Assembly (NCBI RefSeq): GCF_050586345.1
Contig: NZ_JBOCEF010000021.1
Coordinates: 10,573-74,572, forward strand
Length of the DNA: 64,000 nt
Reading direction: 5' to 3'
Origin: JBOCEF01 sp050586345
GTDB lineage: Bacteria > Pseudomonadota > Alphaproteobacteria > Rhodobacterales > Rhodobacteraceae
In this document: piece by piece, positions 25,785 through 34,579 of the stretch
How positions within the stretch are numbered: the first letter of the stretch is position 1
Layout of the letters: every line of letters starts with the position of its first letter
The notes under the pieces: model-generated
What the model was told of the DNA's origin: nothing
What the model saw: only the letters and a program-made list of their open reading frames with translations
The model's database searches: none
Program-made: the position numbers and the translations under genes

Positions 25785-26236
25785 TCCGGCCCCTCCGCGA
25801 ACCGGGGCGCGCCGCCCCCGATCTCATCCCATGACGCTTTCGAGGCGCAGAAGATGTGCCGCGCGATCCCGATGCCGGGATCGCCGTCCAGCGTGCCGAG
25901 CGTGACGCAAACGGCTTCGCCGTGGTGATACCCGGCCAGCGTGGAGCCGCAGCGGCTGCAGAAGGCGAGCCCCTCGTCCGGCCGCGGCCCGTAGCGGGTG
26001 AGCAGCGCCTCGCCCGCCGTCCAGCGCAGCGCGTCCGGGGCGATGAAGGCGATGGCGGAGCCGGCGCCGGAGAACGCCTTGCGGCAGCGCGAGCAATGGC
26101 AGGACTGGGCGAAGCGTCCGGGCGGCGAGACGGCGTAGCGCACGGCGCCGCAGAAGCAGCCGCCGGTCCAGCCGCCGGGGGTTTCGGCCTCGGCCTCGGC
26201 CCGGGCGCGGTCCTGGGGTGTGGGCATGTCGGTCAT
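25781..26236 (-). CDS. GFA-family (glutathione-dependent formaldehyde-activating-like) protein
   Basis: 151 residues with the zinc-binding cysteine pattern of the GFA/CENP-V fold: GGCFCGAVRY, SCHCSRCRK and a later FCSRCGS. The family is named for formaldehyde-glutathione adduct formation, but most members are uncharacterised and this one may have another substrate. The ATG at 26236 gives a normal length. It is convergent with, and overlaps by 4 bp, the Lrp-type regulator gene. Confidence 0.88.
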   Translation of the reverse strand: MTDMPTPQDRARAEAEAETPGGWTGGCFCGAVRYAVSPPGRFAQSCHCSRCRKAFSGAGSAIAFIAPDALRWTAGEALLTRYGPRPDEGLAFCSRCGSTLAGYHHGEAVCVTLGTLDGDPGIGIARHIFCASKASWDEIGGGAPRFAEGPD

Positions 26237-26352
26237 GCGCGCAGGGTGGCGCCTCCCGGCGCGCGGCGTCAACGGGCGGGGGCTTGCGCGGCCCATCGCG
26301 CCGCCGCCCCCTGCGGGGGCGCCTGCGCATCCGGCCCGCCCTGCACCCCGCC

Positions 26353-26766
26353 TCAGCTCTCGGGTTGGCCGTCGCGCTCCTGCGCGGCGCGGCGCAGGCG
26401 GTCGGCCTCCCGCTTCGCGCGTTTCGCGACATGTTCGAGCGCGCGCAGGCGGCCGAATTCCTCGGCCGCGCGGTCGCGGGCCAGCTGCTCGGCCTCCTCG
26501 GCCTGCCGCGTCGCGGCCAGCAGGGTGCGGTTGCGCGACTTCGCCCAGCCCTCGAACCGGGCGGCGGCGGCGGCGAGCTGGAGGTTCGGGGTCCCGTCCC
26601 GGATCGCGTCCCGCTCCGCCTCGCGCCTGGCGCCGAGCGCGTCGACCGCGGCCTGGCGCGCGCCGGTGACGGCCTGCGCCTCGGCGAGGCGGCGGCGTTC
26701 CTGCTGCCAGCGCAGGTCGGCGAGGGATTGCAGCGCCCTGAGCGCCTTGAGGGAGGGGGGCGGCAT
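26353..26766 (-). CDS. FliJ-like coiled-coil protein of the flagellar operon
   Basis: 137 residues, almost wholly alpha-helical and charged, with long coiled-coil segments (QQERRRLAEAQAV; RDRAAEEFGRLRALEHV) and no membrane helix. It begins 4 bases after the flhB stop and is the last gene of the export operon. Its size and composition resemble FliJ, the export chaperone escort that interacts with FliI and FlhA. The similarity is structural rather than by clear sequence motif. Confidence 0.6.
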   Translation of the reverse strand: MPPPSLKALRALQSLADLRWQQERRRLAEAQAVTGARQAAVDALGARREAERDAIRDGTPNLQLAAAAARFEGWAKSRNRTLLAATRQAEEAEQLARDRAAEEFGRLRALEHVAKRAKREADRLRRAAQERDGQPES

Positions 26767-26770
26767 CGGC

Positions 26771-27865
26771 TCACCAGCCTTTCGAACGGGCCTTGGCGCG
26801 GATCGCGTCGGCGAAGCGGATCGCGGCGGCGACGGCGGCGTAGTGGTCGGGGCGGATCTCCTCGCCCACCTCGACATCGGCGTGGAGGGCGCGGGCGCAG
26901 GGCGGGTCGCGGTGGATCGGCACCCCCGCCTCGATCGCCGCCTCGCGGATCCGGGCGGCGACCTCGTCCACCCCCTTGGCGATGCAGATCGGGGCGCGCT
27001 TGCGGTCGCGGGACCATTTCAGCGCGACCGCGTAGTGTTCGGGGTTCACGATCACCACGTCGGCATTGGGCACCTCGGCGATCATGCGGTTGGTCGCGAT
27101 CTCGCGCCCGCGGCGCTGGCGCTCGCCCTTCATGTAGGGGTCGCCCTCGGATTTCTTGATCTCGTCCTTCATCTCCTGGTCCGACATCCGCAGCTTGCGC
27201 CTGTGGTTGAAGTTCTGCCAGACGGCGTCGCCCGCGCCGACGGCGGCGGCGATCACGCAGATGACGGCGAGCAGCCCGGCGCCGATCTTCATGATCTCGC
27301 CCGGCACGGCGCGGGCGGGGGCCGCGAACATGCCCGCGAAATGGTCGGATTCGGCCGAGAGGTAGATCGACAGCGCGATGGTCACCGCGGTCATCTTGAT
27401 GAAGGTCTTCAGGAATTCGACCAGGCCGGTCGGCCCGAACTTGTTCTTGGCGTTGGCGATCAGGCTGAGGCGGTTCAGCTTCGGCTCGATCTTGGTCAGC
27501 GACGGCGCGACCGCGTTCTGGGCCACGTAGGCGGCGATGACGGCCAGCGCCGGGATCAGGAACAGCGGCGTCAGCGGCGCGAGGGCCTTGCCGATGATCG
27601 AGGCGGACAGCCCCGCGCCGCCCTGGCCGATGATCCGCCCCTCGAGCAGATCGGGGCCGGAGAGGAAGATGGTCAGCCCCTCGGCCAGCCCGCGGATCGC
27701 GTCCTCGCCCATCCCGTAGACGGCGGCGAGCATCCCCAGGTAGGCCGCCGCGGCGCCGAGATCCGCGGACTTGGCGACGTCGCCCTTGCGCCGCGCCTCC
27801 TGCAGCTTCTGCGGCGTCGGCTCATGTGATTTCTCGGCCGCTTCGTCCTGTCCGCCCTGGCTCAT
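26771..27865 (-). CDS. flhB: Flagellar export gate switch protein FlhB
   Basis: 364 residues. The N-terminal EPTPQKLQEARRKGDVAKS is family-typical (shortened: TPQKLQEARRKG). Four membrane helices precede a cytoplasmic domain with the autocleavage site. That site reads N274-P275-E276-H277 rather than the usual NPTH; Asn, Pro and His are kept, so self-cleavage between N and P remains plausible. FlhB sets the switch from rod/hook to filament export. The start overlaps the fliR stop by four bases. Confidence 0.96.
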   Translation of the reverse strand: MSQGGQDEAAEKSHEPTPQKLQEARRKGDVAKSADLGAAAAYLGMLAAVYGMGEDAIRGLAEGLTIFLSGPDLLEGRIIGQGGAGLSASIIGKALAPLTPLFLIPALAVIAAYVAQNAVAPSLTKIEPKLNRLSLIANAKNKFGPTGLVEFLKTFIKMTAVTIALSIYLSAESDHFAGMFAAPARAVPGEIMKIGAGLLAVICVIAAAVGAGDAVWQNFNHRRKLRMSDQEMKDEIKKSEGDPYMKGERQRRGREIATNRMIAEVPNADVVIVNPEHYAVALKWSRDRKRAPICIAKGVDEVAARIREAAIEAGVPIHRDPPCARALHADVEVGEEIRPDHYAAVAAAIRFADAIRAKARSKGW

Positions 27866-28662
27866 GGCGCGGGCCCCAGCGGATCGGCCAGCGCGTCGGT
27901 CATCACGTCGGCCCAGAACAGCAGGATGTGCGGACCCGACACGGCCAGCAGCAGCAGCGCGCCCGCGGTGATCGCGGGGGCGCCGACGAAGGCCACCATC
28001 AGCTGCGGCATGGCCCGGTTGATGGCGCCGAGCGCGACGTTGTAGGCGAAGGCCGCGGCGACGAACGGGGCCGAGAGCGAGAAGGCGAGGGCGAAGGCGC
28101 TCGACGCCCGTTCAAGCCCCCAGGCGGCGGCCTCGGGCGCGCCGGGCAGCACGCCCGCGGGCGCGATGTCATAGCTGCGCACCATCGCCACCACCGCCTT
28201 GACGTGCAGCCCCTGGCTGAAGGCCAGCGCGAGGGCGGCGAGCACCAGCATGTTGCCGATGGCGGGCATCGGGTCGGGCGTGACCCCGGCGCCGAAGATC
28301 TGCGCGACCGAGGTCGACTGCGCGGCGATGGAACCGGCGAGCTGAAGCGCCATGATCATCAGCCGCAGCCCGATCCCGATCATCAGCCCGACGATGGATT
28401 CGGCGGCGAGGAACCCGCCCAGCGTGGTGATCGCCGCCCCTTCGAGCGGCAGGGCCGAGACATGCGGCCAGGCCGCGGGGGCCACCAGCACGGTCAGCGC
28501 CAGCGCACCCACCAGGCGCACCCGCTGCGGGATCATCCGGTTGGAGAAGCCGGGAATCAGGAAGGCCGCGGCGCCGACCCGGGCGAAGACCAGGATCGCC
28601 GCCCAGATCGGCGCGTCGCCGAAGCGCGCGAGGCGCAGCAGGGCCTCCGAGATCTCGCCCAT
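27862..28662 (-). CDS. fliR: Flagellar export gate protein FliR
   Basis: 266 residues, a membrane protein of the flagellar type III export gate (FliP5Q4R1 core). It has about six hydrophobic helices and characteristic segments such as ARVGAAAFLIPGFSNRMIP and ILLFWADVMTDALAD. The start shares one base with the flhA stop and the end overlaps flhB, indicating tight translational coupling. fliP is not in the window. Confidence 0.95.
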   Translation of the reverse strand: MGEISEALLRLARFGDAPIWAAILVFARVGAAAFLIPGFSNRMIPQRVRLVGALALTVLVAPAAWPHVSALPLEGAAITTLGGFLAAESIVGLMIGIGLRLMIMALQLAGSIAAQSTSVAQIFGAGVTPDPMPAIGNMLVLAALALAFSQGLHVKAVVAMVRSYDIAPAGVLPGAPEAAAWGLERASSAFALAFSLSAPFVAAAFAYNVALGAINRAMPQLMVAFVGAPAITAGALLLLAVSGPHILLFWADVMTDALADPLGPAP

Positions 28663-30776
28663 CAGGCGGCCCCGACGATGGCGGGCTTCACCCGGCTGCC
28701 GATCTCCTCGAACGAGAGGACCGGGTTGCGCACCCCCTTGGCCGCCAGCACGGTGCGCACGAAGCGGCGGCGGCGGGCCGAGGCGACGACGGCGGGGTAG
28801 CGCCCCTCGGCCGCCGCCGCGGCGACCTTCTCGGCCACCGCGTTGGCGAAGCGGTTGAATTCCGAGGGGGGCAGGGCGACGTCATAGCCCTCGCCGTCGC
28901 CGGTCTCGTGCTCCTGGAACAGGCGCTCCCACTCCGGGCGCAGCTGGATCAGCGGCACCGCGCCGTCGGCCTCGGCGACCTCCGAGACCAGCTGGAAGCC
29001 GAGGCGGCGGCGGACATGCTCGGCGATCGGCTCGGGCGCGTTGAACACGGGCCGCGCCTCGGCGATCGCCTCGAGGATCAGCGGCAGGTTGCGCACCGAG
29101 ACGCGTTCTTCGAGGAGCAGCCGCAGCACCTGCTGCAGCAGGTCGGGGGTCACCTTGTCGGGGATGAACTCGTCCAGGATGCGCCGGTTCGCCTCGGCGC
29201 GCGAGATGTCGGAGACGGTCACGAACTCCTCCAGCAGCTTGCGCAGCGCGCGGCGCGAGAAGAGGCGGGCGAAGTTTTCCTTGATCGTCTCGAGCAGGTG
29301 CGTCGCGATCACCTCGGTCGGGGTGATCACCGGCAGGCCCAGCAGCGCCGCGTCCTCCTGCCGGTCGCGCGACACCCAGCGGGCGGGGGCGCCGTAGACC
29401 GGCTCGGACACGTCGCGCCCCTCGGGGGCGGCCGCCGCGGCGCCGGCGCCGTCGGAGAGGAGCACCAGCACGTTGTTCGGCTCCACCCGCGCGCGGGCGG
29501 CCTCCACCCCCTGCACCCGGATCGCGTATTCGCCGGGACTGAGCGTGGCGCTGTCGGTCAGCCGGATCTCGGGGATCACGATGCCGTAGGAGGAGGCGAT
29601 GTGGTTGCGCATGTTCTGGATGCGCGCGCCGATCCCGGCCCCCTCGTCCATCGCGATGTCGATCAGGTCCTCGGCGAACTCCACGTGGATCTCGTCGAGA
29701 TCGAGCATGTCGCCGAGGGTCTTGCGGCTCGGCGCCGCCTCGGCCGAGGGCAGGGCGGCGGCGGCCTCGGCGATGGCGGCCTCGCGCCTCTGCTTCATGG
29801 TCAGCCAGCCCGCGGCGGCGAGCATCGCGGCCCCCAGCACGAAGGGCAGGAACGGCAGGCCGGGGGCGAGCGAGAACACCGCCATCAGCCCGGCGACGGT
29901 GAACAGCGCGGCCGGGTAGCCGCCGAGCTGGGAGAAGAGCGAGGTGTCGGCCGAGCCGAGCGCGCCGCCCTTGGACAGCAGCAGCGCCGCGGCGATGGAG
30001 ATGACGACGGCGGGGATCTGGGTGACCAGCCCGTCGCCGACGGTGAGGATGGCGTAGGTCTCGAACGCCTCGCCCACCGGCATGTCATGGACCAGCACGC
30101 CCATGGCGAGGCCCATCAGCAGGTTCAGAAGCGTGATCAGGAGGCCCGCGATCGCGTCCCCCTTCACGAATTTCGACGCGCCGTCGAGCGAGCCGAAGAA
30201 GGTCGTCTCCTCCTGCTCGACCTTCCGCCGCGCCCGCGCTTCCTCGTGGGTGATCGCGCCCGCGGCCATGTCGCTGTCGATGGCCAGCTGCTTGCCCGGC
30301 ATCCCGTCCAGGGCGAAGCGGGCCCCGACCTCGGCCATGCGGCCCGCGCCCTTCGTGATCACGATGAAGTTCACGATCATCAGCACGCCGAACACGACGA
30401 GGCCGAGGAACACCGAGCCGCCCATGATGAACATGGCGAAGCCCTCGATCACCTGGCCCGCGGCGCCGGTGCCTTCGTGTCCCGAGCCGATGATCAGCTT
30501 GGTCGAGGAGACGTTGAGCGACAGGCGCAGCATCAGCGTCGCGAGCAGCACCATGGGGAAGGAGCTGAAGTCCAGCGGCCGCTCGATGAACAGGGTGTTG
30601 GTGAAGATCAGGATCGCCAGGCAGAAGCTGGCGGCCAGGCCCACGTCCAGCACCCAGGAGGGCATCGGCAGGATCATCATCACGATGACCGCCATCAGGG
30701 CGAGGGCCAGCAGCACCGTGGGCTGCCAGAGGGCGGAGATCGAGAAGCGTTGCATCGGCGAAGCGGCGCGGTCCAA
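28662..30776 (-). CDS. flhA: Flagellar export gate protein FlhA
   Basis: 704 residues, the large gate protein. About eight N-terminal membrane helices contain the conserved FHIPEP-like loop (GMPGKQLAIDSDMAAGAI) and a ~350-residue cytoplasmic domain forms the nonameric docking ring. The start is either TTG at 30776, with AGGA 8 bases upstream, or ATG at 30755 without a clear ribosome site. FlhA uses the proton gradient and binds substrate-chaperone complexes. The gene lies between the SltF-like gene and fliR. Confidence 0.96.
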   Translation of the reverse strand: MDRAASPMQRFSISALWQPTVLLALALMAVIVMMILPMPSWVLDVGLAASFCLAILIFTNTLFIERPLDFSSFPMVLLATLMLRLSLNVSSTKLIIGSGHEGTGAAGQVIEGFAMFIMGGSVFLGLVVFGVLMIVNFIVITKGAGRMAEVGARFALDGMPGKQLAIDSDMAAGAITHEEARARRKVEQEETTFFGSLDGASKFVKGDAIAGLLITLLNLLMGLAMGVLVHDMPVGEAFETYAILTVGDGLVTQIPAVVISIAAALLLSKGGALGSADTSLFSQLGGYPAALFTVAGLMAVFSLAPGLPFLPFVLGAAMLAAAGWLTMKQRREAAIAEAAAALPSAEAAPSRKTLGDMLDLDEIHVEFAEDLIDIAMDEGAGIGARIQNMRNHIASSYGIVIPEIRLTDSATLSPGEYAIRVQGVEAARARVEPNNVLVLLSDGAGAAAAAPEGRDVSEPVYGAPARWVSRDRQEDAALLGLPVITPTEVIATHLLETIKENFARLFSRRALRKLLEEFVTVSDISRAEANRRILDEFIPDKVTPDLLQQVLRLLLEERVSVRNLPLILEAIAEARPVFNAPEPIAEHVRRRLGFQLVSEVAEADGAVPLIQLRPEWERLFQEHETGDGEGYDVALPPSEFNRFANAVAEKVAAAAAEGRYPAVVASARRRRFVRTVLAAKGVRNPVLSFEEIGSRVKPAIVGAA

Positions 30777-30821
30777 GGGGCGGGTCCTGTCGGCAGGGCG
30801 GCCGCTTGCGCGGCGCTTGTT

Positions 30822-31655
30822 TCAGTCGAAGAGGGGCCTGGCGGGGGGCGTTTCGGGCGGCGGGCTGTCCTGGCCCAGCGCCGCGCCGCTTCCGCCGCCG
30901 CCCTGGCCGGCCACGAGGGCGACGATCAGCGGCAGGGCCCGGCGCAGCAGCGCGCCGCCGTCCTGCGCGCCGCCGAAGGCGAGGCGCACGCCGCCGGGCG
31001 AGGGCGCGGGCGGCGCGGCGGGACGCGCCGCGGCGGGCGCGCGGCCCGTGCCGAACACCATGCCCGCGGCGGCGGGGGCGTCGGGCAGGGCGGCGAGGAT
31101 CCGCTGCACCCGCGCGCGGTATTTCCCGGCCAGCGCGGGCGTGCGCGAATGGTACCAGCCGGCGGCGCGGTTCCAGTCGCCCGCCTCCTCGTGCAGCGCG
31201 GTCAGGAAACGCGCGGCGTAACGGGCGCCGGCGAGCGGGTCGAACATCTCTTCGAGCGAGTTGAACGCCTCGCCATGCCAGCGGCGATTGATCTGGAAGC
31301 AGCCCACGTCATAGCTGCGCGCGCCCTCGGCGTGGCGCTTGCGGATATGGGCGATCGCCGCCGCGCGGGTCGGGTGCCACTTGCCGACCCCCTCCACGTT
31401 GGTGGTCCAGGGCCAGGGCCGCAGCCGCCCGCCAAGCCCGCCGCCGGTCTCGGCCAGCGAGATGGCGCGCAGGATCTCCAGCGGCATGCCGGCTTCGGCC
31501 GCCGCGTGGCGGGCGGCCTCGTCGCACAGCGCGGCGTCCGAGGGCGTCGCGCTCTCGCTCGCGCGCGCCTCGAAACCGGCGGCGAGCAGGATCATCAGCA
31601 GCGGCGCGAGGCGCAGCGCGGCGGGGAGGCGGCGGGGACGGGCGAGGGCGCGCAT
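30822..31655 (-). CDS. Flagellar lytic transglycosylase, SltF-like
   Basis: 277 residues. A signal peptide (~1-33) is followed by an SLT-type transglycosylase domain with catalytic E69 in ISLAETGGG, SYDVGCFQINRRWHG and YAARFL, and a Pro/Ala/Gly-rich C-terminal tail. It lies between fliQ (2-base gap) and flhA. Rhodobacter sphaeroides has a dedicated flagellar transglycosylase, SltF, that opens the wall for the rod in place of a FlgJ muramidase; location and domain suggest this is its counterpart. The tail may bind rod proteins. Confidence 0.85.
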   Translation of the reverse strand: MRALARPRRLPAALRLAPLLMILLAAGFEARASESATPSDAALCDEAARHAAAEAGMPLEILRAISLAETGGGLGGRLRPWPWTTNVEGVGKWHPTRAAAIAHIRKRHAEGARSYDVGCFQINRRWHGEAFNSLEEMFDPLAGARYAARFLTALHEEAGDWNRAAGWYHSRTPALAGKYRARVQRILAALPDAPAAAGMVFGTGRAPAAARPAAPPAPSPGGVRLAFGGAQDGGALLRRALPLIVALVAGQGGGGSGAALGQDSPPPETPPARPLFD

Positions 31656-31657
31656 GG

Positions 31658-31927
31658 TCAGCCCCCCCCCGCGATGATCGGGATGATCCGGTCCCGCCAC
31701 AGCGCCACGAGCGCCTCGGCCATGTAGCCCATGGTGATCCAGTAGGCGACGCCGATGGCCCCGAGCTTGGGGACGAAGGTCAGCGTCAGCTCCTGGATCG
31801 AGGTGAGCGCCTGGAACAGGCCGATGCCGACGCCGATCACCAGCGCGACGGTGAGGATCGGCAGGGCCACGAGGAAGCCGACCCACATCGACTCCCGCAG
31901 CACGTCCATCAGCTCGCCCTCGGTCAT
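31658..31927 (-). CDS. fliQ: Flagellar export gate protein FliQ
   Basis: 89 residues with two hydrophobic helices (VGFLVALPILTVALVIGVG, LGAIGVAYWITMGYM) and the conserved FQALTSIQELTLTFVPK linker: the standard FliQ size and pattern. Four copies surround FliP and FliR in the export gate. The gene follows fliE by 9 bases and precedes the transglycosylase gene by 2. Confidence 0.95.
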   Translation of the reverse strand: MTEGELMDVLRESMWVGFLVALPILTVALVIGVGIGLFQALTSIQELTLTFVPKLGAIGVAYWITMGYMAEALVALWRDRIIPIIAGGG

Positions 31928-31936
31928 GGCGCGGCC

Positions 31937-32242
31937 TCAGACCGGCATGCGGAGGATTTCCTGGTAGGCCTCCACCACCTTGTCGCGCATCGTCACCGCC
32001 GTCTGGACGGCGAACTCCGCGTTGGCGAGGGCCATGACCACCGATTGCGGCTCCGCCTCGCCGACCAGCCCCGCCTCGGCGGTCGCCTCGGCGTTCTTGA
32101 GCGTGTCGACGAAGGACAGGGCGGCGGCGCCGAGCGGCGAGCGGCCCTCGCGCGTTTCCGGCGCGGGCATGTCCGGTTTCGGCTGAACCGCCGTCTGCAG
32201 GTTGCCGTAAAGGCGGGATGCGAGGGAGGCACTGAGGTCCAT
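31937..32242 (-). CDS. fliE: Flagellar MS-ring/rod junction protein FliE
   Basis: 101 residues. The C-terminal half (VMALANAEFAVQTAVTMRD and VVEAYQEILRMPV) is the FliE signature; the N-terminal half is variable. FliE links the MS ring and export gate to the rod, and is the first protein exported. The gene lies between flgC and fliQ in the rod-export operon. Confidence 0.93.
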   Translation of the reverse strand: MDLSASLASRLYGNLQTAVQPKPDMPAPETREGRSPLGAAALSFVDTLKNAEATAEAGLVGEAEPQSVVMALANAEFAVQTAVTMRDKVVEAYQEILRMPV

Positions 32243-32272
32243 GAAGGTTCTCCTTCAGTCGAAAGCGCGGCG

Positions 32273-32659
32273 TCAGCGGCGCATGAGGTCGATCAGGCTC
32301 GCCGTCATCGAACGGGCCTGGTCGAGCATTTTCAGGTTGGCTTCGTAGCTGCGCTGGGCTTCGCGGGCGTCCGCGAGCTCCACCATCAGGTCGACGGTCG
32401 AGCCTTCGTAGAAGCCCTCCTCGTTCGCCATCGGGTGCGCGGGGTCATAGACCTGCGGCAGGTCGCGGCGGTCGAGGATCACCCGTCCCGCCTGCACGAC
32501 GCCGCCGTCGGGCTGCGCCACCTGCAGGAAGGGCACCGTCTTGCGGCGGTAGCCCGGCGTGTCGGCGTTGGCCACGTTCTCGGCGGAAAGGCGAAGGCGC
32601 GCGGATTGCGCCTGCATCCCGGACGCGGCCGCGCCCATCGATCTGGTAAGGTCCGACAA
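32273..32659 (-). CDS. flgC: Proximal rod protein FlgC
   Basis: 128 residues. The N-terminal rod motif SAENVANADTPGYRRK and C-terminal MLDQARSMTASLIDLMR define FlgC. It is exported by the type III apparatus and assembles into the periplasmic rod with FlgB. It follows flgB by 39 bases. Confidence 0.95.
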   Translation of the reverse strand: MSDLTRSMGAAASGMQAQSARLRLSAENVANADTPGYRRKTVPFLQVAQPDGGVVQAGRVILDRRDLPQVYDPAHPMANEEGFYEGSTVDLMVELADAREAQRSYEANLKMLDQARSMTASLIDLMRR

Positions 32660-32698
32660 GGGATTCTCCCCCTATCCATTCTGGAGCGTGTGCGATTC

Positions 32699-33130
32699 TC
32701 AGCGCGATCCGCCGGAGCCGAGCGAGGCGCGCATGATGTTCATCGCGCTGCGCCAGACCCCGAGGGCCAGGTCGTGCTGGATCTTGGTTTCGGCGGCCCG
32801 CCCGATCTGGTCCTCCAGCGAGACGGTGTTGCCATTGGGCGACGCGGCGCCGACCGCGGTGATGTGCCGGGTCTCGGCGGAGACCCCGGCGACCGATTCG
32901 GCGTCCGGGCGGAAATGACCGGCGCGGGTGGCGCGCGGCACGAAGGAGGGCCCGGGCGATTCCCCCCGGGCCTGTTGGGCGGCGAAGGTCTGCTCGAACG
33001 GGGTCAGGTCCCGGGCGCGATAGCCCGGGGTGTCCGCGTTGGCGACGTTCTCCGAGATCACGGACTGACGCCGCCCGGCATGGGCGGCAAGGCCGTTGGC
33101 AAGCTTCAGGATGTCGATGCCCTGCATCAT
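32699..33130 (-). CDS. flgB: Proximal rod protein FlgB
   Basis: 143 residues. The rod signature SENVANADTPGYRARDL near the N-terminus and the C-terminal helix (WRSAMNIMRASLG) identify FlgB. Two adjacent ATG codons (33130, 33127) follow GGAGGA, so the protein may start MMQG or MQG. It heads the minus-strand flagellar operon and diverges from fliI across 105 bp. Confidence 0.93.
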   Translation of the reverse strand: MMQGIDILKLANGLAAHAGRRQSVISENVANADTPGYRARDLTPFEQTFAAQQARGESPGPSFVPRATRAGHFRPDAESVAGVSAETRHITAVGAASPNGNTVSLEDQIGRAAETKIQHDLALGVWRSAMNIMRASLGSGGSR

Positions 33131-33235
33131 GGCCGGGGGTTCTCCTCCGTTCGGTCCGCAACGACGAGTTAACCCGGGCATGGTTGAGAGATCGTAAGCG
33201 CCGGGCGATCCGGCGCCATCGATCAGGAGGTCGTG

Positions 33236-34579
33236 ATGCCGCAGGTGGACAGGTTGGTAGCGGAGCTGAAAGGAGTCGCCGCATCGCGTCGCGGCGGGTC
33301 GGTCCGGGCGGCGGACGGCGCGTCGCTGACGCTGGGCGGACTGGCGCCGCGGGCCCGGCTCGGGGACCTCATCGAAGTCGAGCGCCGCGGGCGCGGACCG
33401 CTGGAGGGAGAGATCGTCGCGCTGCGCGACGGGATGGCCGTGGCGATGACCTATGCGCCGGCCGAGGGGGTGGGCCTCGGGGACCGCGCCTGGCTGCGCT
33501 CGGATCCCGGATTGCGCCCGTGCGACAAGTGGATAGGCCGGATGGTCGACGCCTTCGGGCGGCCCATCGACGGGCGTCCGCTGGCGCAGGGCGCGGCAGC
33601 GATCCCCCTCCGGCGCCCCGCCCCCCAGGCCGCCACGCGGCGGGCGCTGGGCGGGCGGCTGGCGACCGGGCAGTCGGCGCTCGACACCGTCCTTCCCCTC
33701 GCGCGCGGGCAACGAGTCGGCCTCTTCGCCGGCTCCGGCGTCGGCAAGTCGACGCTGCTCGCGCAGCTCGCCCGCGACATGGAAACGGAGGTCGTGGTGC
33801 TGGCGCTGATCGGCGAACGCGGGCGGGAATTGCGCGAATTCGCCGAGAATGCGCTGGGAAAAGAAGGGCGCAAGCGGTCGGTGATCGTGACCGCGACCTC
33901 TGACGAATCGCCCCTGGTGAAGCGGCGCGCGGCCTGGACGGCGATGGCGGCGGCCGAGCACTTCCGCGACCAGGGCAAGCAGGTGCTGCTGCTCTTCGAC
34001 AGCCTGACCCGATTCGCCGAGGCGCATCGCGAGATCGCGCTGACGGCCGGGGAGCCGCCGAGCCTGCGCGCCCACCCGCCCTCGACCGCCCACCTGATCG
34101 CCGCGCTGGCCGAGCGCGCCGGGCCGGGGCCGTCCGGCCCCGCCGGCGACATCACCGCGGTGTTCACGGTGCTGGTCGCCGGATCGGACATGGAGGAGCC
34201 GATCGCGGACATGGCGCGCGGCATCCTCGACGGGCACTTCATCCTCGACCGCGAGATCGCCGAGCGCGGGCGATTCCCGGCCATCGACCTGCGGCGCAGC
34301 GTCAGCCGCGTGCTGCCCGGCGTCGCCTCCCCGGCCGAGAATCAGCTGATCCGGGAGGCGCGCCGCCTGACCGCCGCCTACGAGTCGGTGCTGCCGATGA
34401 TCCAGGCGGGGCTGTTCAAGACCGGCGCCGACCCCGAGGCGGACGCCGCGGTGCGGGTGCAGCCCGCGCTCGACGCCTTCATGGCCGCGCCCGCGCCGCT
34501 GGGCTGCGAGGAGAGTTTCGAGCGGCTGGCGAAGGCGCTTTCGGGCGCGCGGGCGGGCGGTGCGGAGGGAGACGCATAA
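33236..34579 (+). CDS. fliI: Flagellum-specific ATPase FliI
   Basis: 447 residues, the F1-beta-like ATPase of the flagellar export apparatus. Walker A is AGSGVGKSTL (K171); VLLLFDSLTRFAEAHREIA contains Walker B (shortened: LLLFDSLTRFA), and the C-terminal domain includes IREARRLTAAYE. It unfolds and delivers export substrates with FliH and FliJ. ATG 33236 is preferred over GTG 33233 because AGGAGG lies 5 bases upstream. It diverges from flgB. Confidence 0.96.
   Translation: MPQVDRLVAELKGVAASRRGGSVRAADGASLTLGGLAPRARLGDLIEVERRGRGPLEGEIVALRDGMAVAMTYAPAEGVGLGDRAWLRSDPGLRPCDKWIGRMVDAFGRPIDGRPLAQGAAAIPLRRPAPQAATRRALGGRLATGQSALDTVLPLARGQRVGLFAGSGVGKSTLLAQLARDMETEVVVLALIGERGRELREFAENALGKEGRKRSVIVTATSDESPLVKRRAAWTAMAAAEHFRDQGKQVLLLFDSLTRFAEAHREIALTAGEPPSLRAHPPSTAHLIAALAERAGPGPSGPAGDITAVFTVLVAGSDMEEPIADMARGILDGHFILDREIAERGRFPAIDLRRSVSRVLPGVASPAENQLIREARRLTAAYESVLPMIQAGLFKTGADPEADAAVRVQPALDAFMAAPAPLGCEESFERLAKALSGARAGGAEGDA

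Noticed and set aside
28908..31727. 939-codon plus-strand open frame over flhA and the transglycosylase gene
   Set aside because: His/Arg/Gly/Gln-rich shadow opposite clear flagellar genes.
33131..33235. CtrA box in the flgB-fliI divergent promoter
   Set aside because: GTTAACC is present, but no second half-site stands at the correct 7-base spacing.
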